The notes under the pieces: model-generated
The model's input: the letters and a program-made list of their open reading frames with translations, nothing else
What the model was told of the DNA's origin: nothing
The model's database searches: none
NCBI GenBank assembly: GCA_014526335.1
Contig: JACTAT010000037.1
Coordinates: 2,926,394 to 2,990,393, forward strand
Source of the DNA: Chrysaora quinquecirrha
Taxonomy: Eukaryota; Cnidaria; Scyphozoa; Semaeostomeae; Pelagiidae
Direction of reading: 5' to 3'
Length of the DNA stretch: 64,000 bases
Shown: positions 44,147 through 54,789 of the stretch, piece by piece
Numbering within the stretch: position 1 is the stretch's first letter
Layout of the letters: every line of letters starts with the position of its first letter
Position numbers and translations under genes: made by a program

Positions 44147-44624
44147 ATTTTTTTGTTGTTGTTGTTGTAGTCATAACATAATAAAAAACATAACTACAAC
44201 TAATTTAATAAATTACCTACTTAATAACTACAATAAAAGAATTGAAAAACTACAACTAATGAAATGATTAACTTACTTAACTACAATTAAAATTACCTAA
44301 TTAAACTAAACCTAAACAAACACAATACTATAAATGTCTAATGTTAAAACCAAATGAATAAACTACAACTAATTAAATACTTATTAAACTACAATTGAAA
44401 TTCCCTTATTCTAAGTTAAAAAAATTCTAACGTTGAAACAAATAAATAAACAATTTAATAAACGCAATAATAATTCATAAAATCTACAGAAATAAAAGGA
44501 ATGACGGAAAAGTAAAGTAAGAAAAAAAAAGGAGGAAAAGAAAAAAAAACAGAAATCATTGAAATAGAAACGAGGCAACTCTCATGTGACGTTGATTTTT
44601 AGTTTTCGAGGTAAATGATTGATA
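44147..44624 (-). mobile_element. LINE A5: 5'-truncated U1-inserted LINE, 3' end only
   Basis: Family A 3' UTR (AT-rich with ACTACAACTA motifs, AAACAATTTAATAAACGC block) and the last dozen or so ORF2 codons. Homology stops at about 44624, where non-array DNA begins. The near-terminal GTTGTTGTTGTTGTTG replaces the usual A-run region. It is either a 5' truncation at insertion or the array edge. Confidence 0.82.
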
Positions 44625-44902
44625 TAAACGTTCAAGAGGAGGTCCTTTTTCGGAGAGATTTATCATTCGTTACCGAGAAATTGTCTTTCGTTTACGTCCG
44701 ATAATTGTGGTCCGGCATTGCATATATCGAACACATTTCTGAATTCCTTGCCCTTGACCCTAACCCTAATTCACTTTTTTATATTTTTTCATCTTTTTTC
44801 GTCATTGAATTCAATTCAACGATTTCATTGCAGTAATTGCTTGAGTATGTTTTGGGGGGAAAAATTAGCGGGAAAACTTACCCTTACCCGTCTGCAACAG
44901 GC
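44625..44902. other. Flank between the snRNA array and the P-like transposon
   Basis: Non-array sequence, probably the 5' flank or leader of the 54790-63376 gene, because the P-like insertion separates it from that gene. A short CCCTAACCCTAA occurs at 44758. The target site GCAACAGGC is at 44894-44902. No gene is assigned. Confidence 0.5.
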
Positions 44903-45054
44903 ATAGTAACTAGAAGAGACTGGTTAGGAATCCTATTGTTTTAAAACACAGGAACTTTTTGTTCTCGTTTTCTAATGGTCACGTGACAAGGAGCCTGCAT
45001 CAAGATTTCAGGCCTAAATTTGGAGTGGTGAAGAAGAAGGAAGGTTCGGTTGTT

Positions 45055-45240
45055 ATGCCGGGTGAAAATTGTGGGTTTTTAACTGTTTTAATAACAGAGG
45101 CACAAACAAGAGAAACCAAAAGGCAGATTGCCATGTAGTTAAATTATCTTTCTTTAAAATACCAACAGTGGGGAAAAATGACAGCGATGAAACCAAGACA
45201 AAAAAATTGAAAGCCAGAGAAGAATGGATAAAAATTGAAG
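45055..45240 (+). pseudogene. THAP-domain exon of the P-like transposase, cut by the DIRS element
   Basis: The ATG at 45055 gives MPGENCG. One base later in register, VFNCFNNRGTNK continues, so a single lost base (near 45075) breaks a C-x4-C pair typical of THAP domains. It is followed by LSFFKIP (usual SFHxFP) and an aromatic REEWIKI, all THAP landmarks. The C-terminal CxxHF part is not found, because the DIRS element begins at about 45233. THAP domains let P-type transposases bind their own ends. Confidence 0.72.
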
Positions 45241-45677
45241 AATTCCATCAGGGCGCGAAGCGCCCACCATGGAATTCAGATTTTATGAATAAAACCGAAG
45301 CACGATCTAATACTGGATTCAAGCCCATTCTTTTTACATATTGGAGCCCAGACGGAAACCGAAATACCCGAAACCGGACCACGGAACCAAAGAAGAAGAC
45401 CCTCAGGCCTGAAATAGAATGCGACAAATAAAACACAGAATTTCCAACTCAGATTTTCATAATAACCAAAATGACAGAGTAACTAAAATGTTCATCTCTT
45501 GAAGAATCTGCGACCTGAAGAAATGGAGAAAACAAAACATGAGATCGAGATTTGAACCTGCGTATTCCTACGAGACTATGGGTCGGTGGGAGGTATTAGA
45601 TCGTGCTTCGATTTTATTCATAAAATCTGAATTCCATGGCGGGCGCTTCGCGCCCTGATGGAATTCTTCAATTTTAT
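45233..45677. repeat. Foldback beside the DIRS left end
   Basis: An 81-bp sequence (GAATTCCATCAGGGCGCGAA at one edge) at 45233-45314 is repeated inverted at 45597-45677. Between them lies a second, partial copy of the DIRS end sequence (CATATTGGAGCCCAGAC at 45335-45355). Each arm also has an internal short palindrome GGGCGCGAAGCGCCC. Confidence 0.8.
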
Positions 45678-45741
45678 TTCATAAAATCTCCTTCATAAAA
45701 GTCCATTCTCCTTACATATTGGAGCCCAGACTCCCACACGT
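45678..45741. repeat. DIRS inverted terminal repeat, left copy
   Basis: TTTATTTCATAAAATCTCC, a gap of about 16 bp relative to the right copy, then the stretch to CCCAGACTCCCACACG. It matches the complement of 49822-49905. Confidence 0.8.
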
Positions 45742-45748
45742 CCTCTGT

Positions 45749-46717
45749 TCAAAGCGTGGTACTCTTAGGGAAGAGAGAATGTTGAAATTTACTAGCAGAA
45801 TTAACAACTGATTTGTTGTAATGTTTCTGCCAAGTAGTCTTCCCTGACCACTGAACCCTTTTCAAAATGTCTTTCAAAGAGCATCCCTCACTTTTGGCTT
45901 TAGATGTAGATGCTGATCTACAAGAATGTGCCTTAAAAATACTTATGTCCACCCCTGAATTTTTAAGCACAGTTTTTACCCAGCCTGATATTGTTGACCT
46001 AGCAACCTCATTGTGTGATTCGATTGTGCTTAGCAGCAACTGATATCTGCTGCCTGCACGCCATGGTAGTGATCTTCTTAAATAGACATCAATAGCAGAC
46101 ACCACACAAAGTTTCTTGTTTGTTTCTAGTTCAAAAAATTCCAGAGAGGGAGGAGGTTTTCCCTTTTTCCAGCTTTTGGTGACCTTTGTAAATTGAAAGG
46201 TACAGGAAGTGGCAGATCTTGTCATATACCTGATATCCAAATTTCGAATCTCTGAACACCTACATGCTGAAGCTAGAGCAAGCAGCATCGTTAGTTTTAA
46301 TGATAACAGGCGATCTGACAACTGGTCATTATCTGGCAAACCATTCAAATATGAAAATACCTGCTCTACATCCCACACAAAAGAGTATCTTGGTTGTGGT
46401 GGTCGCTGATTAAATATACCAGTCATCAATGCACATACCTTTGGGTGTTGGCCCACTGGGATATTCCCCACTAGATTTTGGTAAGCTGATATTGCCGATC
46501 GATGACAGTTTATAGAACTGTATTTATAATTCAGATCATACAGCTCTGCCAAAAAATCTAGTACAAAATTTAGAGGGCATCCAAAGGGATCAATTTGTTG
46601 TTTACCACACCAGCCAGACCACTTTCTCCAGGACGATTCGTAATTAGATAGTGAGCCCTGTCTTCTGGCATTTGTGATAAGTCTTGCAGCCCTCTCTGAT
46701 ACTCCCTCGTTTGCCAA
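45749..46717 (-). CDS. Tyrosine recombinase (DIRS integrase), intact
   Basis: 322 codons, open. The N-terminal helical core-binding part (SNYESSWRKWSGWC) is followed by the catalytic domain, with the first Arg in SACRCSEIRNL (about residue 155), H-x-x-R in KAHSCRSASTS (about 265) and the nucleophile Tyr in WQKHYNKS (about 300). All four key residues are present. The enzyme would insert circular element DNA by site-specific recombination. It follows the RT-RH ORF by about 80 bp. An alternative frame over 46570-47781 is a shadow. Confidence 0.9.
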   Translation of the reverse strand: MANEGVSERAARLITNARRQGSLSNYESSWRKWSGWCGKQQIDPFGCPLNFVLDFLAELYDLNYKYSSINCHRSAISAYQNLVGNIPVGQHPKVCALMTGIFNQRPPQPRYSFVWDVEQVFSYLNGLPDNDQLSDRLLSLKLTMLLALASACRCSEIRNLDIRYMTRSATSCTFQFTKVTKSWKKGKPPPSLEFFELETNKKLCVVSAIDVYLRRSLPWRAGSRYQLLLSTIESHNEVARSTISGWVKTVLKNSGVDISIFKAHSCRSASTSKAKSEGCSLKDILKRVQWSGKTTWQKHYNKSVVNSASKFQHSLFPKSTTL

Positions 46718-46796
46718 ATTTTCCCGGAAATTTTCCAGGCCACCAACTTTAGGGACCCATTTTTTATCAAAGAATGCGTCACTCCTTGAGGATTGA

Positions 46797-48589
46797 CTAA
46801 CAAGTTGGAAACCACTGGCAGTAACATTGGTTCTGTACTGACATCTCCAGTAATTGCCCGTACCAAGTTTGCGTTTGCCAAGCTGGGGTAATTAGAATCA
46901 TGCACACTTTCTCTGCCCTTGCTTTGGCAAGCACTCTCCCTACTAGAGAAAATGAAGGGAAAGCATAAGGGGAGAGATGTGACCATTTTTGTTGCAGTGC
47001 ATCCGTGGCTTGGCAGTATGGATCTGGTCTCAGAGCCATGTAGGCCGGGACTTGATGGAAAAGTCGAGATGCAAACAAATCCATGTCCGGTCGACCCCAT
47101 ACTTGATAAATCCGTTGAAAAATTTGTGGGGAAAGCAGCCATTCGCTTGAGTCGTGGAAATGTCGAGAGGCTGTATCTGCCTGTGTATTCAATACCCCTG
47201 GGAGATACTCTGCTGTCATTTTGATCTGTTTTCTGAGCAGAAGATCCCATATGTCCTTTGCTATGGATGTTAGTTCCTTGCTGTGGGTACCACCCATTCT
47301 GACAAGATATGAAAGGGCTGTCATATTGTCCATCTGCAGACGTACTGCAGAGAGATCCCTGGTCTTTGAAAAGGTGAGAAGAGCCAGATGGACTGCCTTC
47401 AGTTCTAACAGATTGATATGCTGGTTGGACTCTTGAGAAGTCCATTGACCCCCTACTGACTGTCCCAAGCAATGAGCACCCCAGCCCTTCTTTGATGCAT
47501 CCGTTGGGATGACTATTTTTGCAGTTGGGAGCACAATGGACCTTCCATTCGTCAAATGAAGGTTGCTTATCCACCATTTTATTTCCTGCAAGGATCGTTG
47601 ATTTAATGTTATGTGAGACTGATATGTTTGGCCCTGTCTCAATGATTCTATCAACTGTTGTTGCAGATATCTTAGCTGTAACTGTGCTGGTAAAACTGCC
47701 TGTGCTGTTGAGGATAGTGTGCCTATTAAACTGGAAAGTTTCCATACTGTTATTCTTGGTTTCCCCTGTACCTCCTGACATTGTGATGTAAGACTGAGGA
47801 CCTTTTGCTGGGGAAGATTCAGAGTCATATCTAAGGAGTTGATCTCCATCCCCAGAAATTCCATTTGCTGTGCCGGGGTAAGCTGTGACTTGGCTTGATT
47901 TATCACAAAGCCCAAATGCTGCAGGAGAAAGAGCAGGGTGTCTCTGCCATATGCATTTCTTTCACTGACTGACACATCAACAGCATGTCGTCTAAATATA
48001 TTATCATCCGAATGTTTAAACGACGCATCAGGGCAATTGGTATTTTTAGCAGTTTTGTAAATAGCCTTGGGGCTGGCCCCAGGCCAAAACAAAGGCAAAG
48101 AAATTCGTAAACATTGCCTTTCCATTGGAAACGAACAAACTTCCTTGCTGTCTGATGCAGTGGAATACAGAAATATGCATCTTTCAAATCCACCTTGCAC
48201 AGATAATCTATCTCCTGGAGCATTTCCTTCAGGAGATGGAGACCTTCCATTTTGAAATGTAGGTAGGGTAAATAAGCATTTAGATTCTTAAAATTTATAA
48301 CTGTTCTGTTTCCCCCATCCTTCTTCTCTACAAGGAACAAATTGCTTAAAAACTGGTCCCTCTGAGACCTGACTTTTTGAATAGCACCCTTCCTCAACAT
48401 GGCCTGTATTTCCTTGTCTATCAGGGAAGACTGCTCTGCATTCATTTTGGCTTGATGTGGAGGTCTGTTTTGAGTTGGATCTTCTACAAAGGACAGGCTT
48501 AGTCCTGATACAAGTTCTAGAATGTCTGGATCTTGAGTGAGAATTTGCCAGTTTTTTACAAAATACCACAGTCTTCCTGCAAGGGGCAC
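46797..48589 (-). pseudogene. DIRS reverse transcriptase-RNase H, one frameshift
   Basis: RT region 47950-48589: FLVEKKDGGNRTVINFKNLN, KVDLKDAYFCIPLH, CFGLGPAPRLFTK and the catalytic YLDDML. After a frameshift near 47950 the frame continues as LGFVINQAKSQL and FLGMEIN, then RNase H (IPTDASKKGWGAH, NLLELKAVHLAL, DNMTALSYL, NTQADTASR). Last comes the DIRS/Ngaro-type tail DMDLFASRLFHQ, AFPSFSLVGRVL and ILITPAWQTQTWY. Only one break is evident, so the copy may be young or the break an error. Confidence 0.87.
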
Positions 48590-48642
48590 ATCTCTTACAA
48601 TATGAATAGAGAAAAGACCTTTTACTATTGGGTGAACATCTT

Positions 48643-49736
48643 TTAACTTGTCACCGCAATAATTTTTGGTATATTTGGTGACATGTTGAGGAGAGGCTCT
48701 ATTCTCTTGCTTTTTCTTACCACGAAATCCTCTCTGCTGGCCCTCTTGCCTAAAATTTGTTTGTGTTGGGCCTGCTTGCTGGTGTGAGCCACTTCAAAAA
48801 AACAGCTGATCGCCCCATAAATCTTTTCCAAAAAGGATTTTCTCTCTCCATCTGAAACCTTGTATACTTCGGTAGACTCCTTCTTCGCCTTGCATGTGTC
48901 CATGACATGTTTCCTGAATGATTACCCAAACAAATTTTATCATCCTTATTTGATGTGAACAGTGACGCCTGGTCTTTCACTGTTTATTTGATCTTTCGTT
49001 TATCATTCATCGCTGCTGACACACCATTGCAGTGTCTTTGATATGTCATCAAGATAACTGCCTGCCCTAGAAGCAAAACAGATTGTTCATGACTTGTAGT
49101 GAGGTCTTCCAAAGGAATTTCAACTTTGTTACCATCAGAATTATTGGCCTCTTCAATAGTCATCCAAACCTTTGAAATAGGACCAAAAACTTGAAGAGTT
49201 TTCTGTTGTATTCTCTCCAAGTTGGAGTCCCATAAGAGTTCAGTTCTCTTTTTCTTCTCCTCCAAAAGCTCTTTGAAAAAGTCATCCAATTTCTTAGGCA
49301 CTTGAATGTTTGAGGGCATAGGACTAGTTATTAAGATACTGTCCTTTATATCCTTCTCTGGTACAAAATTCCTTAAATATTTGTTGACATAATCGGCCAT
49401 ACCTGCAGGTAAATCCAAAGTGTACTGTGCTTCTTCAGCCACAGCTTCAAAACTCTTTCTTTTAATTGGAGGTTCCTTTGCAGGTAACTTTGATGACGAA
49501 TGTTCGTTTTCACTGTCATCAGACCCATCAGAAGTATCTGAATCGTCAGTATTAGACGAGGCAGACGAGCTTCCAGATGTCCCATCATGTTTTGCACGAG
49601 GCTTCACCTCCCTCTTTCTTTTTGTATTTTGTGAGGAAGACCCTGACAATTTTCGCTCAATGGCGTCAGGTTCTTGACCTACACGGCTTTCCGTTTGTGC
49701 CGGTAGGTCATTTTCACATTCAGTTTCACTATCCAT
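48643..49736 (-). pseudogene. DIRS gag-like ORF, frameshifted at the 3' end
   Basis: A 250-codon frame from 49736: acidic, Ser/Asp-rich N-terminus (SNTDDSDTSDGSDDSENEH), a basic patch (NTKRKREVKPRAKH) and a helical region with LDDFFKELLEEKKKRTELL. It stops at 48984. The homologous continuation (DQASLFTSNKDDK, then KRASREDFVVRKSK) lies in other frames down to 48643. It is placed upstream of RT like the first ORF of DIRS elements, and a structural role is inferred from position only. Confidence 0.75.
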
Positions 49737-49821
49737 TCAAATGTGAATGGATTTCAACAGTTACTTCGAGCTCACGAAAAATTCCTCCGCCATTGGCCAA
49801 GAGAAGAGCTGAAAGAGGGGA

Positions 49822-49905
49822 CGTGTGGGAGTCTGGGCTCCAATATGTAAGGAGAATGGACTTGAATCCAGTATTAGATCGGCGGAGATTTTATGAAATA
49901 AAATG
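49822..49905. repeat. DIRS inverted terminal repeat, right copy
   Basis: Reads GGGAGTCTGGGCTCCAATAT onward to GGAGATTTTATGAAATAAAA. It is the complement of 45678-45741 with about 16 extra bp that also occur in the partial copy near 45310-45330. Confidence 0.82.
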
Positions 49906-52200
49906 TATCCAGGAGAGTGCCAGATCAAAGGTTTGGGAATTATGAATCCAAAACTGGATATTTATCATTTTCATCATATTTGCAAGGAGTTAAAAAGACG
50001 ATACTGGACCGATGGAAAATAGAATTTCTGGAAAACAAAGTGGATTTACTTTTTCATGTTTCATGGTCACCAATTCCAAAGTTTTCTTTAAGTGTTTTCA
50101 AAGATTTGTCAATGACATGTTTTTATTATGGTTGGCGTTTACCAAGTAAGAGCTTGCCAGATGTAGGAGAAAATACCATCAAAGTTATCATTTCAAAAAT
50201 AAACAGTTCATTGGTATGCAAGGGTATTTCAGCTGAACTAGAAAGTGTTAACACAATAAGCCATTGTATACCATTCAAGCCAATTCTTGACACAGATGGA
50301 CCTCCGTTCTCTTCTAAAACTACATTAAGAAGCAAAGATTGTTTGGTCATACTTTGTAAAGATGATGAAAAATGTTGCAATCCATGCAAGTCATTGGCTA
50401 CACATAGATATAAACAAATTGCTGCAAGTTCAAAGAAAAAGGCAGAACCAGCCAAAAAAATGCACCACTTTCGTCTTGCAGTAAAGAAAAGTTAGTTGCA
50501 TCTGCTCGACATGGACGCCTCCAGTGTATGCAGCTTCAACAAAAGATAGATAAATTGAAAAAGGAGATTGATGAACAAGGCTGTAACCTTAGTGATGAGA
50601 TTCAAGGAGACATTTGAAGAGTCACCTCTTCAAATTTCACCCCACATGAAGTTAATTTGGGAGCAACAGCAAAAGCTGTGTGCAATGCCATCTAAAGGTA
50701 GAAGATATCATCCACAATTTATAAGATTTTGTTTGTCAATCCAAGCTAAGAGCTCCAGTGCTTATGATGAGCTTTCAGAGGTTTTGATTTTACCAAGCCA
50801 GCGCTGCCTACGTAATTACAAACATGCATTCACTCCAAGACCTGGTATTAGTACCGGAAATATTGAGAGGTTGCGGAGGGATGCAATGAAAATACCAGAC
50901 ATGCAAAGATTTGTTGGTATCATTTTTGATGAAATGAAGATATCAAGTGGCCTTGTTTTTAATAAAACATCAGGAGACCTTGTGGGATATGTTGATCTCG
51001 GTGACCCATCGGTTGACTTTGTTTCGTTTGAAGATCAAGGTCAATTTGCTACAATTTCTTGTGTTCCTGGTGCGCGGTGTTTGCTCCTCCTTGAAGACAG
51101 TGCTGAGCTATTACATTACTGGTTCTTCTGGAGTAACATCTTTTCAATTATGGCCATTGTTTTGGGATGCTGTCTTCATTTTGGAGTTGTAGTTGAATCT
51201 AAAGGTCCTTTTTTCTTGTAAGTGACGGGGCTTCACAGAACAGAAAATTTTTTTAAATGCACAAATTTTTGCAAGCAGAAGAAGATATGGTAAATACAGA
51301 AAGTCAACCAGCCACAGTACATTATACCACTAACTTGGCTGTGCCATCAAGAAAGATATATTTTGTATCAGATGTACCACATCTTATAAAGACAACAAGA
51401 AACTGTTTACTATCATCTAGCTATTCCGAGAATTCTAAGAGACTAATGTGGAATGATGGTAAAACACTTTTGTGGAGCCATATATCTGGAGCTTATGCCA
51501 AAGATATGGAATGTGGTCTGCATCCTTTGTTGAAAATTGGGCCAGATCATATAAAGTTTCATATGCTGTCCAGGTTCTTAGCAAATCTATGTCTCTTGCT
51601 CTGCAGCATTTTTTTCCAAGTGGGGAGGCAAATGAAACCGCCAAGCTTTGCAAAAATATGAATGACTTTTTTGACATGTGCAATGTGAGATCTACCACAG
51701 AATTTCAAAGAAAAAGAAATCCAAATATAAAACCATTCACGTCTGCAAATGATTCTCGATTAAGTTGGATGACTGATGTTTTCCTACGATACTTTGAAGA
51801 TTGGCATGCCAGCATTGAAAGAAGAACAGGCGAATTTTCAAAAGAAGACAAGTCAAAAATGTTTATCTCTCAACAAACATTTGAAGGTTTTAAAATTACA
51901 GTACCTTCAATCGTCGAGTTGATTCAGTTTTTGTTGAACAGTGGATTGAAATATGCCCTCACTGAAAGATTTATGCAGGATGTCGTGGAAGAATATTTTT
52001 GTTATCAAAGGAGCCATGGACGAAAATTGGATAATCCATCAGCAGTTGAGTTTGGCTATAATGACCAGATAATAAATATGCAAAGAACCATTGCACCAAG
52101 GGGAAATGTTAGGGGGAAGAAAGCCAAAAAATGGGACACTATTTCAGATGAAAGTCTTCCAAGAAAACAGCCCAGGAATAATAACCCAAACAACTACTAG
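49906..52200 (+). pseudogene. P/THAP9-like transposase, several frameshifts
   Basis: Segments in shifting frames: 49917-50495 (with CKDDEKCCNPCKSL), a coiled part near 50520 (QLQQKIDKLKKEID), 50568-51050 (RYHPQFIRFCLSIQ, AYDELSEVLILPSQR and the RNase-H-like core RFVGIIFDEMKISSGLVF, then VGYVDLGD), 51257-51540 (FVSDVPHLIKTTRN) and 51472-52200 (the remaining C-terminal helices, ending NNNPNNY). FDEMKI and SDVPHLIK carry the first two catalytic Asp positions of P-type transposases. Breaks near 50500, 50570, 51050, 51230 and 51540 make it non-functional. Confidence 0.85.
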
Positions 52201-52279
52201 ACATCAGAAAAGTATATTGAAGAACATTGTTTGTAATTACTATACATTTCCAAAACTTCTAACATTGACAAGATAGCAT

Positions 52280-52760
52280 AGGAATTTGACAATAAAAACG
52301 ACAATTTTAAAAGACATGTTTCGAACGTTCATCGTTCATCTTCAGTTAAGAAATAATTAAATTACATCAAGACAAAACTAGGTATATATTGAAATTAGTT
52401 ACATAATATAAAAACACGTGAGGTAAAAGCGATAATTACAAGCGATAAATCTAAAAAAAAAACAATAGTACAAAAAGGGGTTTAACAATAGCAAAAAGAA
52501 AAATAGAAAAAGCGGTGTTAATAACAAAGGTTTAAATTGTAATGGTATAGTTGTTTATTAAGCGTGGGTTTAACCCAAGAGATTAATCGCTTAACCCAAG
52601 AGATTTATCGCTTTTACCTCACGTGTTTTTATATTATGTAACTAATTTCAATATATACCTAGTTTTGTCTTGATGTAATTTAATTATTTCTTAACTGAAG
52701 ATGAACGATGAACGTTCGAAACATGTCTTTTAAAATTGTCGTTTTTATTGTCAAATTCCT
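52280..52760. repeat. Long foldback with Penelope-terminus-like motif
   Basis: Arms of about 154 bp (52280-52433 and 52607-52760) are perfect inverted copies. Each carries CTGAAGATGAACGATGAACG followed by TTCGAAACATGTC. The CTGAAGA, hairpin and GAAAC order resembles the hammerhead-type terminal motif of Penelope-like elements. A possible reading is two inverted Penelope ends or a MITE made from them. Confidence 0.7.
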
Positions 52761-53418
52761 AAATTACTATACAGCTTTTGCAGCTATTAATGAAAGCTTC
52801 ATGTCTAGTACCGGGTGCACCAGAGAAAAGTATGTTATTAGTTGAGTTATTTCTCAAAGTCCTTACAACAGAAAATCATAATTATTTCTTAAAGTCATAC
52901 CCAAGGGCAAACTTGAATTTGGAGGATTGACCTTCTATACCCCTTCGAACAATTTTTTTTGTCTAAAATCCAAAATTAGTTACACCATGACTTGACTCAT
53001 TGCAAAGAAAAATGTCTTCGTTTATTTATTTTTGTCCGTGTTCTGATATCAACCATAAAATATAAAAATAATAATATAATAATAATAATAATAATAATAA
53101 CAATAATAGTATTATTATTATATTATTATTATTATTAATATTCTACAAACATACTCAAGTGCCTCCTTAGAACTTGGAGTTTCGAAGATCACAAACCAAA
53201 TTAGAAAAAAAAACTACCAATTTTGGTGTCCTACTACCAGTTTTAGTATTATATTACTACTTTTAGAATTCATGGCACAATTTTGGATGGCACAAAATGT
53301 TAGAAAAACAATACAGATGATTTTCCCAAGAGTATGGTAAAGTGACTTGAAGTGGGAAGACAAACCAATTATATCTGAGGAGGTCTTTTATTATGAAATA
53401 AACATTGTCAAATTTCTT
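52761..53418. other. Non-coding interior of the P-like element
   Basis: No gene recognised. It contains an AAT/ATT microsatellite (53063-53145) and AT-rich DNA between the transposase and the opposite-strand gene. Confidence 0.5.
53063..53145. repeat. AAT/ATT microsatellite
   Basis: A run of AAT units followed by TTA units, which can fold on itself. Confidence 0.85.
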
Positions 53419-54616
53419 TTAACTTTTCTTTTCTCCCTCTTTCTTTTTTAAAGATTTCCGCAAAGCTTTTTGTTTTTTTTCTAAACTCTTTTCATTTAAA
53501 TGCTTTTTCCACAAATCTTTAGTGTGAGAGAAACATCGTATACGAATATACATTTTGATAATTTTATCCAACAAGGTCATGCTGCACTCATCATTAATTT
53601 GACAATGTTCATGCTCTGATATGATTGAGCCCCAAATTGATTGAGTGGTTTCATTTTCCAAACAGATGTTTTGTAGTTCGCATATTGGAAACTTTTTGGT
53701 CTTTTCAACTGTTTTGGCTTTTTCGCGAAATTTAATTTTTATTTTTTTCTATTAAACCAACCAGTTTTGTAGATGGTGTCCACAAACCTCCTCTCTCCAC
53801 TTCACTTATGTCAGCGTTGTCCGTGGAAGAACGAAGTGTGTTCAAGCACAAGCTCTTTACCTGCTCTTTCCAAGCAGCGTGTTGAACTTTTCCAAATGCT
53901 GCTTTCCTGTAAATTGTTGAATTGACTGAACCCACTACATAAGCCAATGGTCCCAGTTCTTGATTAGGTATATTAACCTCATGTGAAGTTCCAGACTGAT
54001 TTTCTTCGGGGTCAGGCAACTTTTCCAACTTTCTTTTTGCAAAAGCCAGAATTTCTGTAGCAAGCTTCACCAAAAAGAAATTTGCCATACCTTCGTTTTA
54101 ATCGTGGAAAAATACTGACGAGCTGGATAAAATTTTTCCATAGTAGGTGTAAAAATTTTCGAAATCATGCTTCTTCCCGGAAAAAAATTGTTTTGACATC
54201 AACTCATTGATGGCAGTGGCGAGTTCCGAAGGAATTGTTGACGGCATTGCACGTAAAAATTCCTCAGTGTATAACTCTGAAGCAGAAAGATTACTATTAA
54301 ATGTTTTTTAGAATAAGCTCAAAGTCATTGTTATCAAAATAAGGCTTACTTTCAACATCCTCATCAACATCATCCACGCCTTCATTATGCTTATACTGCG
54401 TGTGGAGTTTTAGGCCTCTCCTGGACTTGCAAACTTGGCACAAAAAGAGCAAGGAAAATTGCTTGCGCCGATGAGTTCGGAAACATCTTCATCAGCAATA
54501 ATTTTCATGGATACTTCCTCAAGGTTTAAAGATTCAGTGATATGTAATGGCTCATAAAAATCGAAAGGTAACTGTTCCAGATCAAACTCGTATTCCGCCT
54601 CCGCCATGTGCACCAA
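53419..54616 (-). pseudogene. Opposite-strand C2H2-finger gene inside the P-like element
   Basis: Minus-strand segments: 54616-54410 (acidic MVHMAEAEYEFDLEQLP, then CSFCAKFASP); after a one-base shift RRGLKLHTQYKH completes a C-x2-C...H-x4-H finger (54360-54470) and an acidic tail follows; then about 54230-54090; 54088-53732 (GPLAYVVGSVNSTIYRK and ISEVERGGLWTPSTKL, like C-terminal motifs of RNase-H-fold transposases); and 53661-53419 (Lys-rich end). Splicing between segments is likely but unproven. I infer a transposon-borne accessory or second transposase-like protein. Confidence 0.55.
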
Positions 54617-54789
54617 AAACTCAATGCAGGTTCCTCGTCACGTGACCCAAAATATTGAACTTTGCAAGTTATACCATGTGATACTATTGTTTGAGGCTCA
54701 GCCTTCCTAACCAGTCTCTTTCTAGTTACTATGCAACAGGCAATACTCCAGACTTGCCTCTTGAGGAAGGAAGAAAGGATGATTCAAGC

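Larger units (their letters stand above)
45233..49905 (-). mobile_element. DIRS-like tyrosine-recombinase retrotransposon
   Basis: Minus-strand order: gag-like ORF, reverse transcriptase with RNase H, then tyrosine recombinase. This is the signature of DIRS-type elements, which integrate without DDE integrase or APE. Inverted copies of a 60-85-bp end sequence (ATATTGGAGCCCAGACTCCC) flank the coding part at 45678-45741 and 49822-49905. A further foldback lies at 45233-45677. Methylase or hydrolase extra domains are not seen. It sits in the THAP exon region of the P-like element. Confidence 0.85.
44903..54732. mobile_element. P/THAP9-like DNA transposon, about 9.8 kb with nested elements
   Basis: The ends share the inverted repeat ATAGTAACTAGAA(A)GAG, continuing ACTGGTTAGGA. 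Perfect 9-bp duplication GCAACAGGC at 44894-44902 and 54733-54741 (8 bp is usual for P elements; the last base may be shared). A CACGTGAC box occurs about 80-100 bp inside both ends. Contents: a THAP exon, a P-type transposase (both plus strand), and an opposite-strand C2H2-finger gene. A DIRS-like retrotransposon (45.2-49.9 kb) and a foldback (52280-52760) are nested inside. Confidence 0.87.

Noticed and set aside
44755..44772. CCCTAACCCTAA as telomeric repeat
   Set aside because: Only two units, so chance is sufficient; no longer array nearby.
46570..47781. 403-codon minus-strand frame in the DIRS element
   Set aside because: It is a shadow of the RT-RNase H frame. Its translation lacks motifs, while the other frame carries RNase H and the DIRS tail.
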